From Pseudomonas yamanorum (lineage in GTDB: Bacteria > Pseudomonadota > Gammaproteobacteria > Pseudomonadales > Pseudomonadaceae): DNA of 64,000 bases. The translations under genes were made by a program, and so were the position numbers. Every line of letters begins with the position of its first letter. Within the stretch, counting starts at the first letter, position 1. The notes under the pieces are model-generated. The model saw nothing but the letters and a program-made list of their open reading frames with translations. It was not told the DNA's origin and did no database searches. Shown one piece after another: positions 34,159-44,407 of the stretch. The stretch is taken from NCBI RefSeq assembly GCF_900105735.1, contig NZ_LT629793.1, positions 6,696,001 through 6,760,000 of the forward strand, given 5' to 3'.

Positions 34159-35469
34159 TTACTTGGGATAACCGGCCCGCTTCATTTCGCGTTCGGTGAA
34201 GGTCTGTGCGTCCGCCAGGGCTTTTTCGGCAGTGGAGCCACCGGTCAGTGCGCTGGAGAAGAACTTGCCGACCTGGGTACCAATCGCCTGGAATTCAGGA
34301 ATGGTCACCAACTGGATACCCACATACGGCACCGGCTTGGCCGACGGATCTTTCGGGTTCGCGACTTTCAGCGATTCCAGCGTCACCTTGGCAAACGGCG
34401 CAGCCTTCATGTATTCGTCGCTGTAGGTCGACGTGCGGGTACCTGGCGGTACGTTGGCAATCCCGTCGGTCTTGGCGACCAACTGGCTGTATTCCTTGGA
34501 AGTGGCCCAGGTGGTGAAGACCTTGGCTGCGTCCTTGGCTTTGGAGCTGGTTGGAATCCCCAGGGACCAGGAGTACAGCCAAGAAGTCCCTTTGTCGGTC
34601 TTCTCGTGGGGTGCAAAGGTGAAGCCGACGTGGTCAGCCACCTTGCTTTGGGTCTTGTCGGTGACGAACGAGCCGGCGACGCTGGCGTCGACCCAGATCG
34701 CGCACTTGCCGCTGTTGAACAGCGCCAGGTTTTCGTTGAAACCGTTGCTGGAAGCACCTGGCGGGCCGGACTTCTTCATGTTGTCGACGTAGAAGTTCAG
34801 CGCGTCCTTCCACTCAGGCCCGTTGAATTCCGGCTGCCACTTCTCATCGAACCAGCGTGCACCGTAGCCGTTGGCGAGGGTGGTGATCAGCGCCATGTTC
34901 TCGCCCCAACCGGCTTTGCCCCGCAGGCACAGGCCGTACTGTTCCTTGTCCTTGTTGGTGAGTTTGGCGGCGAACTCGCCGATCTGCGTCCAGGTGGGGT
35001 GCTCAGGCATGGTCAGCCCGGCGTCCTTGAACAGGTCGGTGCGGTAATAGGTGATGGAGCTTTCGGCGTAGAACGGCAGGGCGTACAGCGAACCCTTGAC
35101 GGAAAGGCCGTCACGCACGGACGGGAAAACATCATCCAGGTCGTAGGACGCAGGCAGGTCCTTCATCGGTTCCAGCCAGCCTTTTGCGCCCCAGAGTGCA
35201 GCTTCGTACATGCCGATGGTCAGCACGTCGAACTGTCCGCCCTGGGTGGCGATGTCGGTGGTGAGGCGTTGGCGCAGGACGTTTTCTTCGAGTACCACCC
35301 AGTTCAGCTTGATCTCCGGATGCTCGGTCTCGAAGGTTTTCGAGAGCTTTTGCATGCGGATCATGTCGCTGTTGTTGACGGTGGCAATGGTCAGGGTTTG
35401 CGCGCCAAGACTGACGGCGCTGAGGGTCATGCAGGTACAGGCAAGCAGAGCTTTAGCTGTGAACTTCAT
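34159..35469 (-). CDS. mtlE: Mannitol/polyol ABC transporter substrate-binding protein
   Basis: A 436-residue periplasmic protein of the MalE/extracellular-binding family 1. Signal peptide about 1-23 (MKFTAKALLACTCMTLSAVS... LGAQ-T). Mature sequence begins LTIATVNNSDMIRMQKLSKTFE. The start at 35469 is supported by GGAG seven bases upstream. First structural gene of the operon, preceded by a 329-nt control region shared with the mtlR 3' end. Confidence 0.95.
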   Translation of the reverse strand: MKFTAKALLACTCMTLSAVSLGAQTLTIATVNNSDMIRMQKLSKTFETEHPEIKLNWVVLEENVLRQRLTTDIATQGGQFDVLTIGMYEAALWGAKGWLEPMKDLPASYDLDDVFPSVRDGLSVKGSLYALPFYAESSITYYRTDLFKDAGLTMPEHPTWTQIGEFAAKLTNKDKEQYGLCLRGKAGWGENMALITTLANGYGARWFDEKWQPEFNGPEWKDALNFYVDNMKKSGPPGASSNGFNENLALFNSGKCAIWVDASVAGSFVTDKTQSKVADHVGFTFAPHEKTDKGTSWLYSWSLGIPTSSKAKDAAKVFTTWATSKEYSQLVAKTDGIANVPPGTRTSTYSDEYMKAAPFAKVTLESLKVANPKDPSAKPVPYVGIQLVTIPEFQAIGTQVGKFFSSALTGGSTAEKALADAQTFTEREMKRAGYPK

Positions 35470-35600
35470 CGCGCACTCCATTTCTGCGCCCAGGGGCTGC
35501 AGAAGGACAGTTATTGTTGTTGTGTCTTCCACGACAGCTGGAAGAGTGTGCGTTGATTACAGCCTTCAATTGACGTGCTGACAAATCCTTGGGAGCACTT

Positions 35601-35642
35601 TTACTGATACTTTTTTGCACTGCATCGGAAAATTACTGAAAC
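35601..35642 (-). promoter_or_regulatory. Candidate MtlR direct-repeat operator
   Basis: TTACTGATAC (35601-35610) and TTACTGAAAC (35633-35642) on the + strand, identical in 9 of 10 bases and starting 32 nt apart (three helical turns). Paired direct repeats are typical of AraC-family activators. Inferred, not demonstrated. Confidence 0.45.
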
Positions 35643-35684
35643 GGTTTACCAGGCGGGTAGGGTTTCCCGGGAACACGGTTCAAT

Positions 35685-35772
35685 GTGGGAGCTGACTTGC
35701 CTGCGATCGCGGTGTGCCAGTCAACTCAGCCATTGCTGATCCGCCGCTATCGCAGGCAAGCCAGCTCCCCAC
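35685..35772. repeat. REP doublet downstream of mtlR
   Basis: GTGGGAGCTGACTTGCCTGCGATCG and right arm GCTATCGCAGGCAAGCCAGC... with an inserted C near the distal end (CTCCCCAC). Same subfamily as the other mtl-region REPs. Confidence 0.88.
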
Positions 35773-35798
35773 AGTAAAGCAGCCCTGCGTTGCGGTTT

Positions 35799-36704
35799 TC
35801 AGGCCAGGTTCTGCTCGGTTAACCGCTGCACCGCCAAACGCCGGTAGTGGGACGGTGTCATGCCCTTGAGCTGCTGGAAGCGGCGGTTGAAATTGGAGAT
35901 GTTGTTGAAGCCTGACTCGAAGCACACATCGGTCACGGCCTTGTCACCATCGGCCAACAGCTCACAGGACTTGCTGATGCGCAGCCGATTGACGAATTCG
36001 ATGAAGGTGCGCCCGGTGGCTTGTTTGAATACGCGGGAGAAGTAGGTGGGCTTCATTCCGAGGTATTCGGCCACTTCTTCCAGGGACAACTCACGCGCGT
36101 AGTGGGCAAATATGTAGTCCACCGCGCGGTTGGTGCGGTCGATGCTGTGTTCGTCTGCCAGTTGCGGGGTGGTCACGCCAGAGAGCAGTTGGTAATCCTC
36201 GCAGGCACTGAGCACCTCCATCAGGATGAAGAAATGCCCCAGGCGCGCCATGCCCTGGGCGTCTTCGATGCGCTGCATCAGGGTCATGGCCTGGGCGATG
36301 GTCTTCTTGCAACGAAATTCGATGCCGTATTGCGCCCGTTCCAGCAGCGGCGCCAGGGTCTTGAGCTCGGCAAAGATATGGCTGCCGCCGTCGAACAGCT
36401 CGTCGGTGAAGTTCACCAGCATGTCTCGCTTGGGCACCACTTCGTCCTCGGCCACCTGGCTGATCCAGTTGTGGGGCAGATTGGGGCCGGTGAGGAACAG
36501 GCTTTCCGGGTAGAAGTTGCCGATGTAGTCGCCGATAAACACCTTGCCGGAGCTGGCGACGATCAGGTGCAGCTCATATTCCTTGTGGAAATGCCAGCGC
36601 ACCAACGGGCACGGGAAGCCGTGTTGGCGGTAGATGATGGACAGACCGTTGTGATCGTCCATCAGCTCATAGGAAGGATCGGTGATTCTCGCTGCTCGGG
36701 TCAT
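35799..36704 (-). CDS. mtlR: AraC-family activator of the mannitol operon
   Basis: A 301-residue regulator. An N-terminal cupin sugar-sensing domain (VRWHFHKEYELHLI, about 38-51) and a C-terminal AraC double HTH (from about 195: NRAVDYIFAHYARELSLEEV, AEYLGMKPTYFSRVFKQATG, ...DVCFESGFNNISNFNRRF). It activates mtlEFGKDYZ in response to polyols in P. fluorescens. It is encoded just upstream on the same strand, as in the described locus. Confidence 0.94.
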   Translation of the reverse strand: MTRAARITDPSYELMDDHNGLSIIYRQHGFPCPLVRWHFHKEYELHLIVASSGKVFIGDYIGNFYPESLFLTGPNLPHNWISQVAEDEVVPKRDMLVNFTDELFDGGSHIFAELKTLAPLLERAQYGIEFRCKKTIAQAMTLMQRIEDAQGMARLGHFFILMEVLSACEDYQLLSGVTTPQLADEHSIDRTNRAVDYIFAHYARELSLEEVAEYLGMKPTYFSRVFKQATGRTFIEFVNRLRISKSCELLADGDKAVTDVCFESGFNNISNFNRRFQQLKGMTPSHYRRLAVQRLTEQNLA

Positions 36705-36777
36705 GCTGCAGTCGCTTTATTGTGGGGGCGCAAAAAGGATAATGCCCCCTTGCGCGCCACCTCGCCAGCGTCTGTGT

Positions 36778-38061
36778 TTACAGGCTGCGGTTTTTCGCCT
36801 CGATCCACTGCGCCATGTATTGGGTACTTTTGTGCAGGTGATGGCGCAGCATGCTGCCGGTGAAGTTGTTGCGGCGGTGCTCGGCCAGCTCGCTGCGGCA
36901 CTGCTCCAGGCGCGCCACCAGGGCCGGGCCGTGAAGATCCTGAGCGTACCGGCGGGCGAGTAATTGCCTACCGTCTTCCTGGGCCTGGGCCCAGCGCTCC
37001 TGGTCCTGATACAACGCAACCGCTTGCGCCGCCAGCGCACTGGCGCTGTGCTCGACCACGCCGGGCCACGGTTCACCCATGGCTTCGGCACCCACTGGTG
37101 TGGTGACGCTCGGTGTGCCACAGAGCATCGCGTCGGCCAGCTTGCCCTTGATCCCGGCACCAAACCGCAGAGGCGCGAGGCAGATGCGCGCGGCAGTCAT
37201 GACCTGCAACGCGTCTTCGGCCCAGTTCATCACATGGAAGCCTTGGGCCGGGTTGTGCAGGGCAGTGGCCTTGGGCGGCGTGTAGGCGCCATACACGTGG
37301 AGTTGAACACCCGGCAGTTGCTTGCGGATCAGCGGCCACACGCTGTTCTTCATCCACAACACCGCATCCCAGTTCGGCGCATGGCGAAAGTTGCCGATGC
37401 TCAGGAAGTGCGCGCGGTCTTCAAACGGCGCGAAGTCCTCGGTGGGCGGTATCACCATCAGCGGGCACCAGTGGAGCAGGGCGGCGGGCACGTTGAAGTG
37501 TTCGGTCAGCAACTGGATTTCCACATCGGAGATCATCAGGCTGATGTCGCAGCGGTAGATCGCGGCGATCTCGCGCTTGGCCAGGTCGGTATCGGCCATG
37601 TAAGTGAATTCGGCGGCCAGGTCCTGGCTGAACAAAGGGCTGAAGTCGTCAGCCTCGGGTTGCGTCTTCAGGAAGTCCTTGAGGCGCTGGTGCCGGGCAT
37701 CCCGCAGGCTTTGCAGGTCGGAGCTTTCGAGTACGCGGAGCGCATTCGGGCAGCATTTCTCTACGCGCCAGCCGAACTGTTCTTCCATCATGAAACGGTC
37801 GAACAGCACGATATCCGGGGCAAGTTGCTGAATGAATTCGTCGAAACTGCTGTTATTCAGCTCGATCGCACATTCGCGAACGCCCAGGGCGGGCAAGTCG
37901 GCCTTGTGCTCACCCGAGGTGGCGGGGCTGCTGAAGGTAATGTCCCAACCCTGGGCCAGGAAACTCTCGAGAATCTGCATCATGTGCCCGCCGGCTGCCG
38001 AGGAGCGGGGCTCTGGCCAGACGTAACCAATGACCAGGACTTTGGTGGCGGGCTGATTCAT
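36778..38061 (-). CDS. Glycosyltransferase family 4-like protein
   Basis: A 427-residue GT-B glycosyltransferase. The N-terminal half begins VLVIGYVWPEPRSSAAGGHMM; the C-terminal nucleotide-sugar domain shows FLSIGNFRHAPNWDAV, LHVYGAYTPP and the donor-binding stretch LAPLRFGAGIKGKLADAMLCGTP with VTTPVGAEAM. No signal peptide or membrane anchor. It should transfer a sugar onto a glycan, lipid or protein; its acceptor is unknown and no polysaccharide cluster surrounds it. Start 38061 has AAGGA upstream. It lies alone between the nucleoside hydrolase and mtlR genes. Confidence 0.85.
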   Translation of the reverse strand: MNQPATKVLVIGYVWPEPRSSAAGGHMMQILESFLAQGWDITFSSPATSGEHKADLPALGVRECAIELNNSSFDEFIQQLAPDIVLFDRFMMEEQFGWRVEKCCPNALRVLESSDLQSLRDARHQRLKDFLKTQPEADDFSPLFSQDLAAEFTYMADTDLAKREIAAIYRCDISLMISDVEIQLLTEHFNVPAALLHWCPLMVIPPTEDFAPFEDRAHFLSIGNFRHAPNWDAVLWMKNSVWPLIRKQLPGVQLHVYGAYTPPKATALHNPAQGFHVMNWAEDALQVMTAARICLAPLRFGAGIKGKLADAMLCGTPSVTTPVGAEAMGEPWPGVVEHSASALAAQAVALYQDQERWAQAQEDGRQLLARRYAQDLHGPALVARLEQCRSELAEHRRNNFTGSMLRHHLHKSTQYMAQWIEAKNRSL

Positions 38062-38131
38062 CGACAACGGATTCCTTGAAGGGCTGGGCAAAACGCGCAA
38101 TTAAACCACAGCCCTTCAAGTTACAGCGCAG

Positions 38132-39214
38132 TCAGCGGGAGATGTTGACCGGCGTGGGCAACGTCACCAGGTTGACGTAGCCATCCCAGAACTTCTTCTG
38201 GTCCACGGCAAACACCACCTTGGCCTTCTGCGTGCCCACCGGCGCGCCTTTCTGGTAGCCCAGTGCCCGACCGTAATCGGCGCCGAAGGTGGCGTCTACA
38301 TCCACCCACAGTTCGCGGGATTCGGTGACGATCTCGGGGCTGACGAGAAACAGCGCCGGCAGGCTGTCCCAGGTGAAGCTGTGGTAGGCCGGGTCCTTGT
38401 CGAACAGCGGCCCGAACTCGTGTTTATACAGGTCGGCAATTGCGCCTTTGTGGGCAATCACCCGCTGGTACACCGACTTGTCGAAGGTGACTTTCTCACA
38501 GACATCGTTGGGGAAAATCACGTGTTCGATCGGCGAGCGCAACACGATCTTCGCGGCCTCCGGGTCGAACCACCAGTTGAACTCCGCCGCCGGCGTAGTA
38601 TTGCCCGGAATTTCCAGGGCGCCGCCCATGTATACGATGCGCTTGATCAACGGCACGATGTCCGGCGCCGAACGAATCGCCAGGGCAATGTTGGTCAGTG
38701 GGCCGACCGCCAGAATCGTCACCTCGTGGGGGTTCGCCCGCACGCTGTCGACGATGAACTGGACGGCGGTTTCCTTGCGCAGTTGGGTGTGAGTGGCCAG
38801 CCCATCCGGCGGGGTTACCAGTTGGGATGCGCTGGTTGGACGCGGGTTCTTGAATGCGCCCGGCCAGCCGGAACCGAACAGGGCTTTTTCCGCCTCATAG
38901 GTGGTGTAGTCATGCAGCAGCGGGTAGGCGGCGCCGGAATAGACGCCGATTTCCTTTTCCACGCCCATGCGCTCCACGGCCTTGAGGGCGTCCACCTGTT
39001 CCTGGTCGACCCAGGCGTTGCCGCTGACCAGGGTCATGCCCAGCAGGTCGATGCGTTTTTGCCCATGCAGCTGGGCAAGCATGATAAAGGCCTGGCCGTC
39101 ATCGTTGAGCACGTTGAAGTCGGTATCGAAGATCACCTTTTCTGCGGCCTGCGCCGTACCGGCACACAGGCCGACGGCGACAAGCAGGGCACAGCGCTTG
39201 ATGAAACCTTGCAT
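38132..39214 (-). CDS. Periplasmic nucleoside hydrolase
   Basis: A 360-residue inosine-uridine nucleoside hydrolase-family protein with a signal peptide (1-23, cleavage after AQA). The calcium/ribose-binding N-terminal motif is DTDFNVLNDDGQA (30-42), a variant of DTDPGxDDxxA with two extra residues; later elements are GPLTNIALAI and FNWWFDPEAA. It would release base plus ribose from a nucleoside in the periplasm. It starts 24 nt after the nicT stop, on the same strand, so it appears to be the last gene of the nicCDEFT operon; nicotinate riboside is an attractive but untested substrate. Confidence 0.85.
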   Translation of the reverse strand: MQGFIKRCALLVAVGLCAGTAQAAEKVIFDTDFNVLNDDGQAFIMLAQLHGQKRIDLLGMTLVSGNAWVDQEQVDALKAVERMGVEKEIGVYSGAAYPLLHDYTTYEAEKALFGSGWPGAFKNPRPTSASQLVTPPDGLATHTQLRKETAVQFIVDSVRANPHEVTILAVGPLTNIALAIRSAPDIVPLIKRIVYMGGALEIPGNTTPAAEFNWWFDPEAAKIVLRSPIEHVIFPNDVCEKVTFDKSVYQRVIAHKGAIADLYKHEFGPLFDKDPAYHSFTWDSLPALFLVSPEIVTESRELWVDVDATFGADYGRALGYQKGAPVGTQKAKVVFAVDQKKFWDGYVNLVTLPTPVNISR

Positions 39215-39238
39215 GGAGACTCACCCCAGGAATTGTTG

Positions 39239-40549
39239 TTAACGGTTTACCAGTTTCGCCGGCAACGCGATGACCAGGAAGCTGCTGAGAATCAGGCAGC
39301 CGGCGAAAAACCATAAAGCCCCGGCACTGCTGCCGGTGACGTCGATCGCCACGCCCATCAACGAATTGCTCACCAGGCCCGCGATGTTTGCCAGCGAGCA
39401 GGCCAGGGCAAACCCGGTGGCGGCGGCGGTGCCCTTGAGAAAGGTCGCCGGCAGGCTGAAAAACACCGGCACCGCACCGATGATTGCCGCGGAGGCAATC
39501 GCAAACAGGGCTACGGTGGCGACCACGTTATGGGTGAAGAAGGTGCTGGTGGCCATCGCCGCCGCGCCGATGAAAAACGGCACGATGATGTGCCACCGGC
39601 GTTCGCGGTGTTTGTCGGAGCTGGCGCCGATCAGCAGCATGCCCAGCAGTGCGGCCACGCTGGGCAACGCGGTGAGGATGCCGATGTGGAAGGTGTCGGT
39701 GATGCCCGCGTTGCGGATGAACGTCGGCATCCAGAAGCCCATGGCGTAGGCGCTGAGCAGGATCGAGAAGTCGATACCGCCGAGCATCCATACCTTGAGG
39801 TTGAAGAACCCGTCGCGGAAGCTGTGCTTGCTGTCGGCACCGTCGGCGTCATCCTTGCGCAGTTCGCTTTCCAGCAGGGTCTTTTCTTCCGGCGACAACC
39901 ACTTTGCTTGCTGATAGGTATTGGGCAGGGCCCAGAAGGTCCACACACCGAGCAATACGCTGGGCACCGCTTCGATCAGGAACAGCCACTGCCAGCCGCG
40001 CAGGCCACCCATGTTGTCGAAGTGGCCCATGATCCAGCCGGACAACGGACCGCCGATCACGCTGGACAACGGCAGGCCGATCATGAACAGGGCGATGATC
40101 CGCCCCCGGCGATGGGTGGGAAACCAGGTGGTCAGGTAATACAGCACGCCCGGCAGGAACCCGGCTTCGGCGGCGCCCAGCAGGAACCGCAGGATGTAGA
40201 ACTGGGTGGTGGAGGTGACCAGCATGGTGCAGGCCGAAAGCAGGCCCCAGGTGATCATGATGCGGGCGATCCAGATCTTCGCACCGACCTTTTCCAGGAT
40301 CAGATTGCTCGGGACTTCGAAGAGGATATAGCCGACAAAAAACAGCCCGGCGCCGAGGCCGAACGCGGTTTCGCTGAAGTGCAACTGGTCGAGCATCTGC
40401 AGTTTGGCAAAGCCGATATTGATGCGGTCCAGGTAGGCTGCCAGGTAGCAGAAACACAGGAACGGAATCAGCTTCCAGGTGATCTTGTGGTAGAGCGTGT
40501 TGACCGGATCGGCGACCGTAGTCGCGGGCGCTGCATTCGCAATGGGCAT
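39239..40549 (-). CDS. nicT: MFS (ACS-family) transporter, putative nicotinate permease
   Basis: A 436-residue, 12-helix major-facilitator protein of the anion:cation symporter type. The early signature YLDRINIGFAKLQM (helix 1/2) and EAGFLPGVLYYLTTWFP are typical. By position directly downstream of nicF it corresponds to NicT of the P. putida nic cluster, proposed to import nicotinate or 6-hydroxynicotinate. The start at 40549 has a GGAG site. A porin gene (nicP), present in P. putida, is not seen here. Confidence 0.88.
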   Translation of the reverse strand: MPIANAAPATTVADPVNTLYHKITWKLIPFLCFCYLAAYLDRINIGFAKLQMLDQLHFSETAFGLGAGLFFVGYILFEVPSNLILEKVGAKIWIARIMITWGLLSACTMLVTSTTQFYILRFLLGAAEAGFLPGVLYYLTTWFPTHRRGRIIALFMIGLPLSSVIGGPLSGWIMGHFDNMGGLRGWQWLFLIEAVPSVLLGVWTFWALPNTYQQAKWLSPEEKTLLESELRKDDADGADSKHSFRDGFFNLKVWMLGGIDFSILLSAYAMGFWMPTFIRNAGITDTFHIGILTALPSVAALLGMLLIGASSDKHRERRWHIIVPFFIGAAAMATSTFFTHNVVATVALFAIASAAIIGAVPVFFSLPATFLKGTAAATGFALACSLANIAGLVSNSLMGVAIDVTGSSAGALWFFAGCLILSSFLVIALPAKLVNR

Positions 40550-40688
40550 TGGGGTGTCTCCTGGCGGTGACTTATGGTTTTTATACAGCCGCTTTTTTTC
40601 AGCACTTCGGAGTGCTGTGAAAGCGACGTCCAAAGGCAGTGTCAGAAGAGTGCAAGACCGCGCTCTGTGGCGCGGTTCTTATGAAACC

Positions 40689-41321
40689 TTATTGCTCCTT
40701 GAACTTGTTCATCGCCTCCTGCTTGCTCACCACATCGCCGTACTTGCTGTCGATATCAAACAAGTTGGCTTCATGGGGCGCCGGGTGACGGTCGCCGACG
40801 CATTCGCGCACGACGATGGTGCGAAAGCCGTGTTGCACCGCATCCACCGCCGTGGCCCGGATGCAGCCGCTGGTGGAGCAGCCGGCGAGCACCACGGTGT
40901 CGATGCCCTGGGCGTGCAGCATCGGGGCCAGGCTGCTGCCGAAAAACGCACTGGCGTATTGTTTGGTGATCACCACTTCATTGGCCAGGGGCAAGACCTC
41001 GGTGCAAAAGGCGGCGAGGGGATTGCCCTCCACCATGTCTTTCATCACCGGGGCCTTTTTGACCCAGATACCGCCGTCGGCGAAATGGCCGGGATGGTAG
41101 CGGATATTGGTGTGCACCACGCTGATTCCGTGACGCCTGGCGCAGGCCAGCAGCTCAACGCTTTCGGCCACGGCGATGCGCACTTCGGGGGCAAACAGTG
41201 GCGCGCCTTCGGTGGTATAGCCTTGCATGAAGTCGATCATCAGCAGGGCGGATTTTTTGCCGAAGCCGATTCGGTTGCCCCAGACGCCCTGGTAGTTGGC
41301 ATCGGCGGATTGTTCGGTCAT
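40689..41321 (-). CDS. nicF: Maleamate amidohydrolase
   Basis: A 210-residue isochorismatase-fold hydrolase converting maleamate to maleate and ammonia. Catalytic triad visible: Asp30 (LMIDFMQGY), Lys120 (VVITKQYAS), Cys153 (STSGCIRATAVDA). The family also includes N-carbamoylsarcosine amidase; context settles the assignment. It lies 74 nt after nicE, separated by a short REP palindrome, and is followed by nicT. Confidence 0.93.
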   Translation of the reverse strand: MTEQSADANYQGVWGNRIGFGKKSALLMIDFMQGYTTEGAPLFAPEVRIAVAESVELLACARRHGISVVHTNIRYHPGHFADGGIWVKKAPVMKDMVEGNPLAAFCTEVLPLANEVVITKQYASAFFGSSLAPMLHAQGIDTVVLAGCSTSGCIRATAVDAVQHGFRTIVVRECVGDRHPAPHEANLFDIDSKYGDVVSKQEAMNKFKEQ

Positions 41322-41357
41322 TTTTCAGTCCTCGGTAATGGACAGTGCACATAACCT

Positions 41358-41385
41358 GTGGCGAGGGAGCAAGCTCCCTCGCCAC
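41358..41385. repeat. REP-type palindrome (short form) between nicE and nicF
   Basis: GTGGCGAGGGAGC-AA-GCTCCCTCGCCAC, 13-bp perfect stem, the same family as 7269-7292. Inside the nic operon, so it could modulate the nicE/nicF transcript ratio. Confidence 0.88.
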
Positions 41386-41395
41386 AAAAGCGTTT

Positions 41396-42148
41396 TTAGT
41401 AGGCGCCGGAGAGCAGGGCGCCGGCGCCGGGGACGATGGGTTCCAGGTCCAGGGCCTTGAGCATGGCGTAGGTGGTGGCGATGGCGGCGGTGAGTACCGG
41501 CAGGCCGGTTTGCGCTTCGACCTTGGCCACTACCGGCAGCGACTGCATTTGTACGCAGGCCGACAGCACGATCACGTCGACGCCTTCCAGGTTCATCCCG
41601 GCGACGATGGCCGGCAGGTTGGCCGGGTCATGGCGGGCCACTTCGAGGTTGTCGGGGATTTCCAGGGCGCGCCAGTCCACCACGTCAAAGCCTTCTTCGC
41701 GGATGTAGTTCACCACCAATTCGGTGAGGGGTTTCATGTACGGTGCGACGATGGCGATGCGCTTGGCGCCCATCACTTTCAGGCCTTCGATCAAGGCGCC
41801 GGCACTGGTGATCACCGGGGCGTTGGCGTCGTTGTCGGCAGTGGCCTTGCGCAGGCGTTGCTCGGATTTGCGGTGGTAACCGAGCCCCATGGCCATGATC
41901 GCCACCAGGCAGGCGTAGCCCAGCACGTCGACCTTGGCGTCGGACAGCTCGATGGCGCAACGGTCGGACTCGCCGTCCATCGCCGCCAGTTCTTCCTTGC
42001 GCACTTGCTTCATGCGCATGCGGCTGGAGTGAAAGGTGAAACGTTCCGGGCGGATCGCCTGGCGTGCGTTGAGCATCGCCGGGATCTCGGTCTCCATGGT
42101 GGTGTTGGAACTCGGCACGATCTGGCCGATGCGGTAAGGCTTGAGCAT
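41396..42148 (-). CDS. nicE: Maleate cis-trans isomerase
   Basis: A 250-residue Asp/Glu-racemase superfamily enzyme isomerising maleate to fumarate, the last step of nicotinate degradation. The two catalytic cysteines are in GYACLVAIM (about 84) and LSACVQMQSLP (about 198). N-terminal VPSSNTTMETEIP is the substrate-carboxylate loop of the family. Start 42148 is 11 nt after nicD. Confidence 0.94.
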   Translation of the reverse strand: MLKPYRIGQIVPSSNTTMETEIPAMLNARQAIRPERFTFHSSRMRMKQVRKEELAAMDGESDRCAIELSDAKVDVLGYACLVAIMAMGLGYHRKSEQRLRKATADNDANAPVITSAGALIEGLKVMGAKRIAIVAPYMKPLTELVVNYIREEGFDVVDWRALEIPDNLEVARHDPANLPAIVAGMNLEGVDVIVLSACVQMQSLPVVAKVEAQTGLPVLTAAIATTYAMLKALDLEPIVPGAGALLSGAY

Positions 42149-42159
42149 GATGGTCTCCG

Positions 42160-44153
<1,994 letters not shown>

Positions 44154-44158
44154 TTAAA

Positions 44159-44169
44159 GTGTATACGCT
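44159..44169. promoter_or_regulatory. nicR-box: Candidate NicR operator (nicC side)
   Basis: GTGTATACGCT, containing the palindromic core GTATAC. It lies in the -35/-10 spacer of the predicted nicC promoter. Same 11 bases recur at 44334-44344. Assignment to NicR is inferred from location in the divergent nic promoter region. Confidence 0.6.
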
Positions 44170-44333
44170 CATTTTTTCAAATGAAAAGCCCACGCCTGAA
44201 AAATTGTATTTTTGGCCATATCGATCCCCTGTAACCGATTATCGCCATATAACATTGGGATTGTGTGGATTGGTAACGTTTTGGCTTGGCGCTTGCAGTC
44301 CATCCTGAAATCAGTTCTTATCGTGTTTAATTG

Positions 44334-44344
44334 GTGTATACGCT
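44334..44344. promoter_or_regulatory. nicR-box: Candidate NicR operator (nicX side)
   Basis: Exact second copy of GTGTATACGCT in the same orientation, overlapping the first T of the predicted TATAAA -10 element of nicX, 64 nt upstream of its ATG. Confidence 0.6.
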
Positions 44345-44407
44345 ATAAAAACGCACTAGAGTGAAGCGCACTGCAAGATCTTGGTGCAGCAGCTGAGGAG
44401 ACAGGAA

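Larger units (their letters stand above)
35470..35798. other. mtlR-mtlE intergenic control region
   Basis: 329 nt between mtlR and mtlE. It contains candidate AraC-type direct repeats (35601-35642) about 130-170 nt upstream of the mtlE ATG and a REP doublet (35685-35772) immediately after mtlR. No ORF of its own. The mtlE promoter should lie between 35480 and 35600 on the minus strand; I could not pick a clear -10/-35 pair, as usual for an activator-dependent promoter. Confidence 0.5.

Noticed and set aside
34075..35556. A 493-codon rightward frame opposite mtlE
   Set aside because: Antisense to the binding protein gene; no motif or ribosome site.
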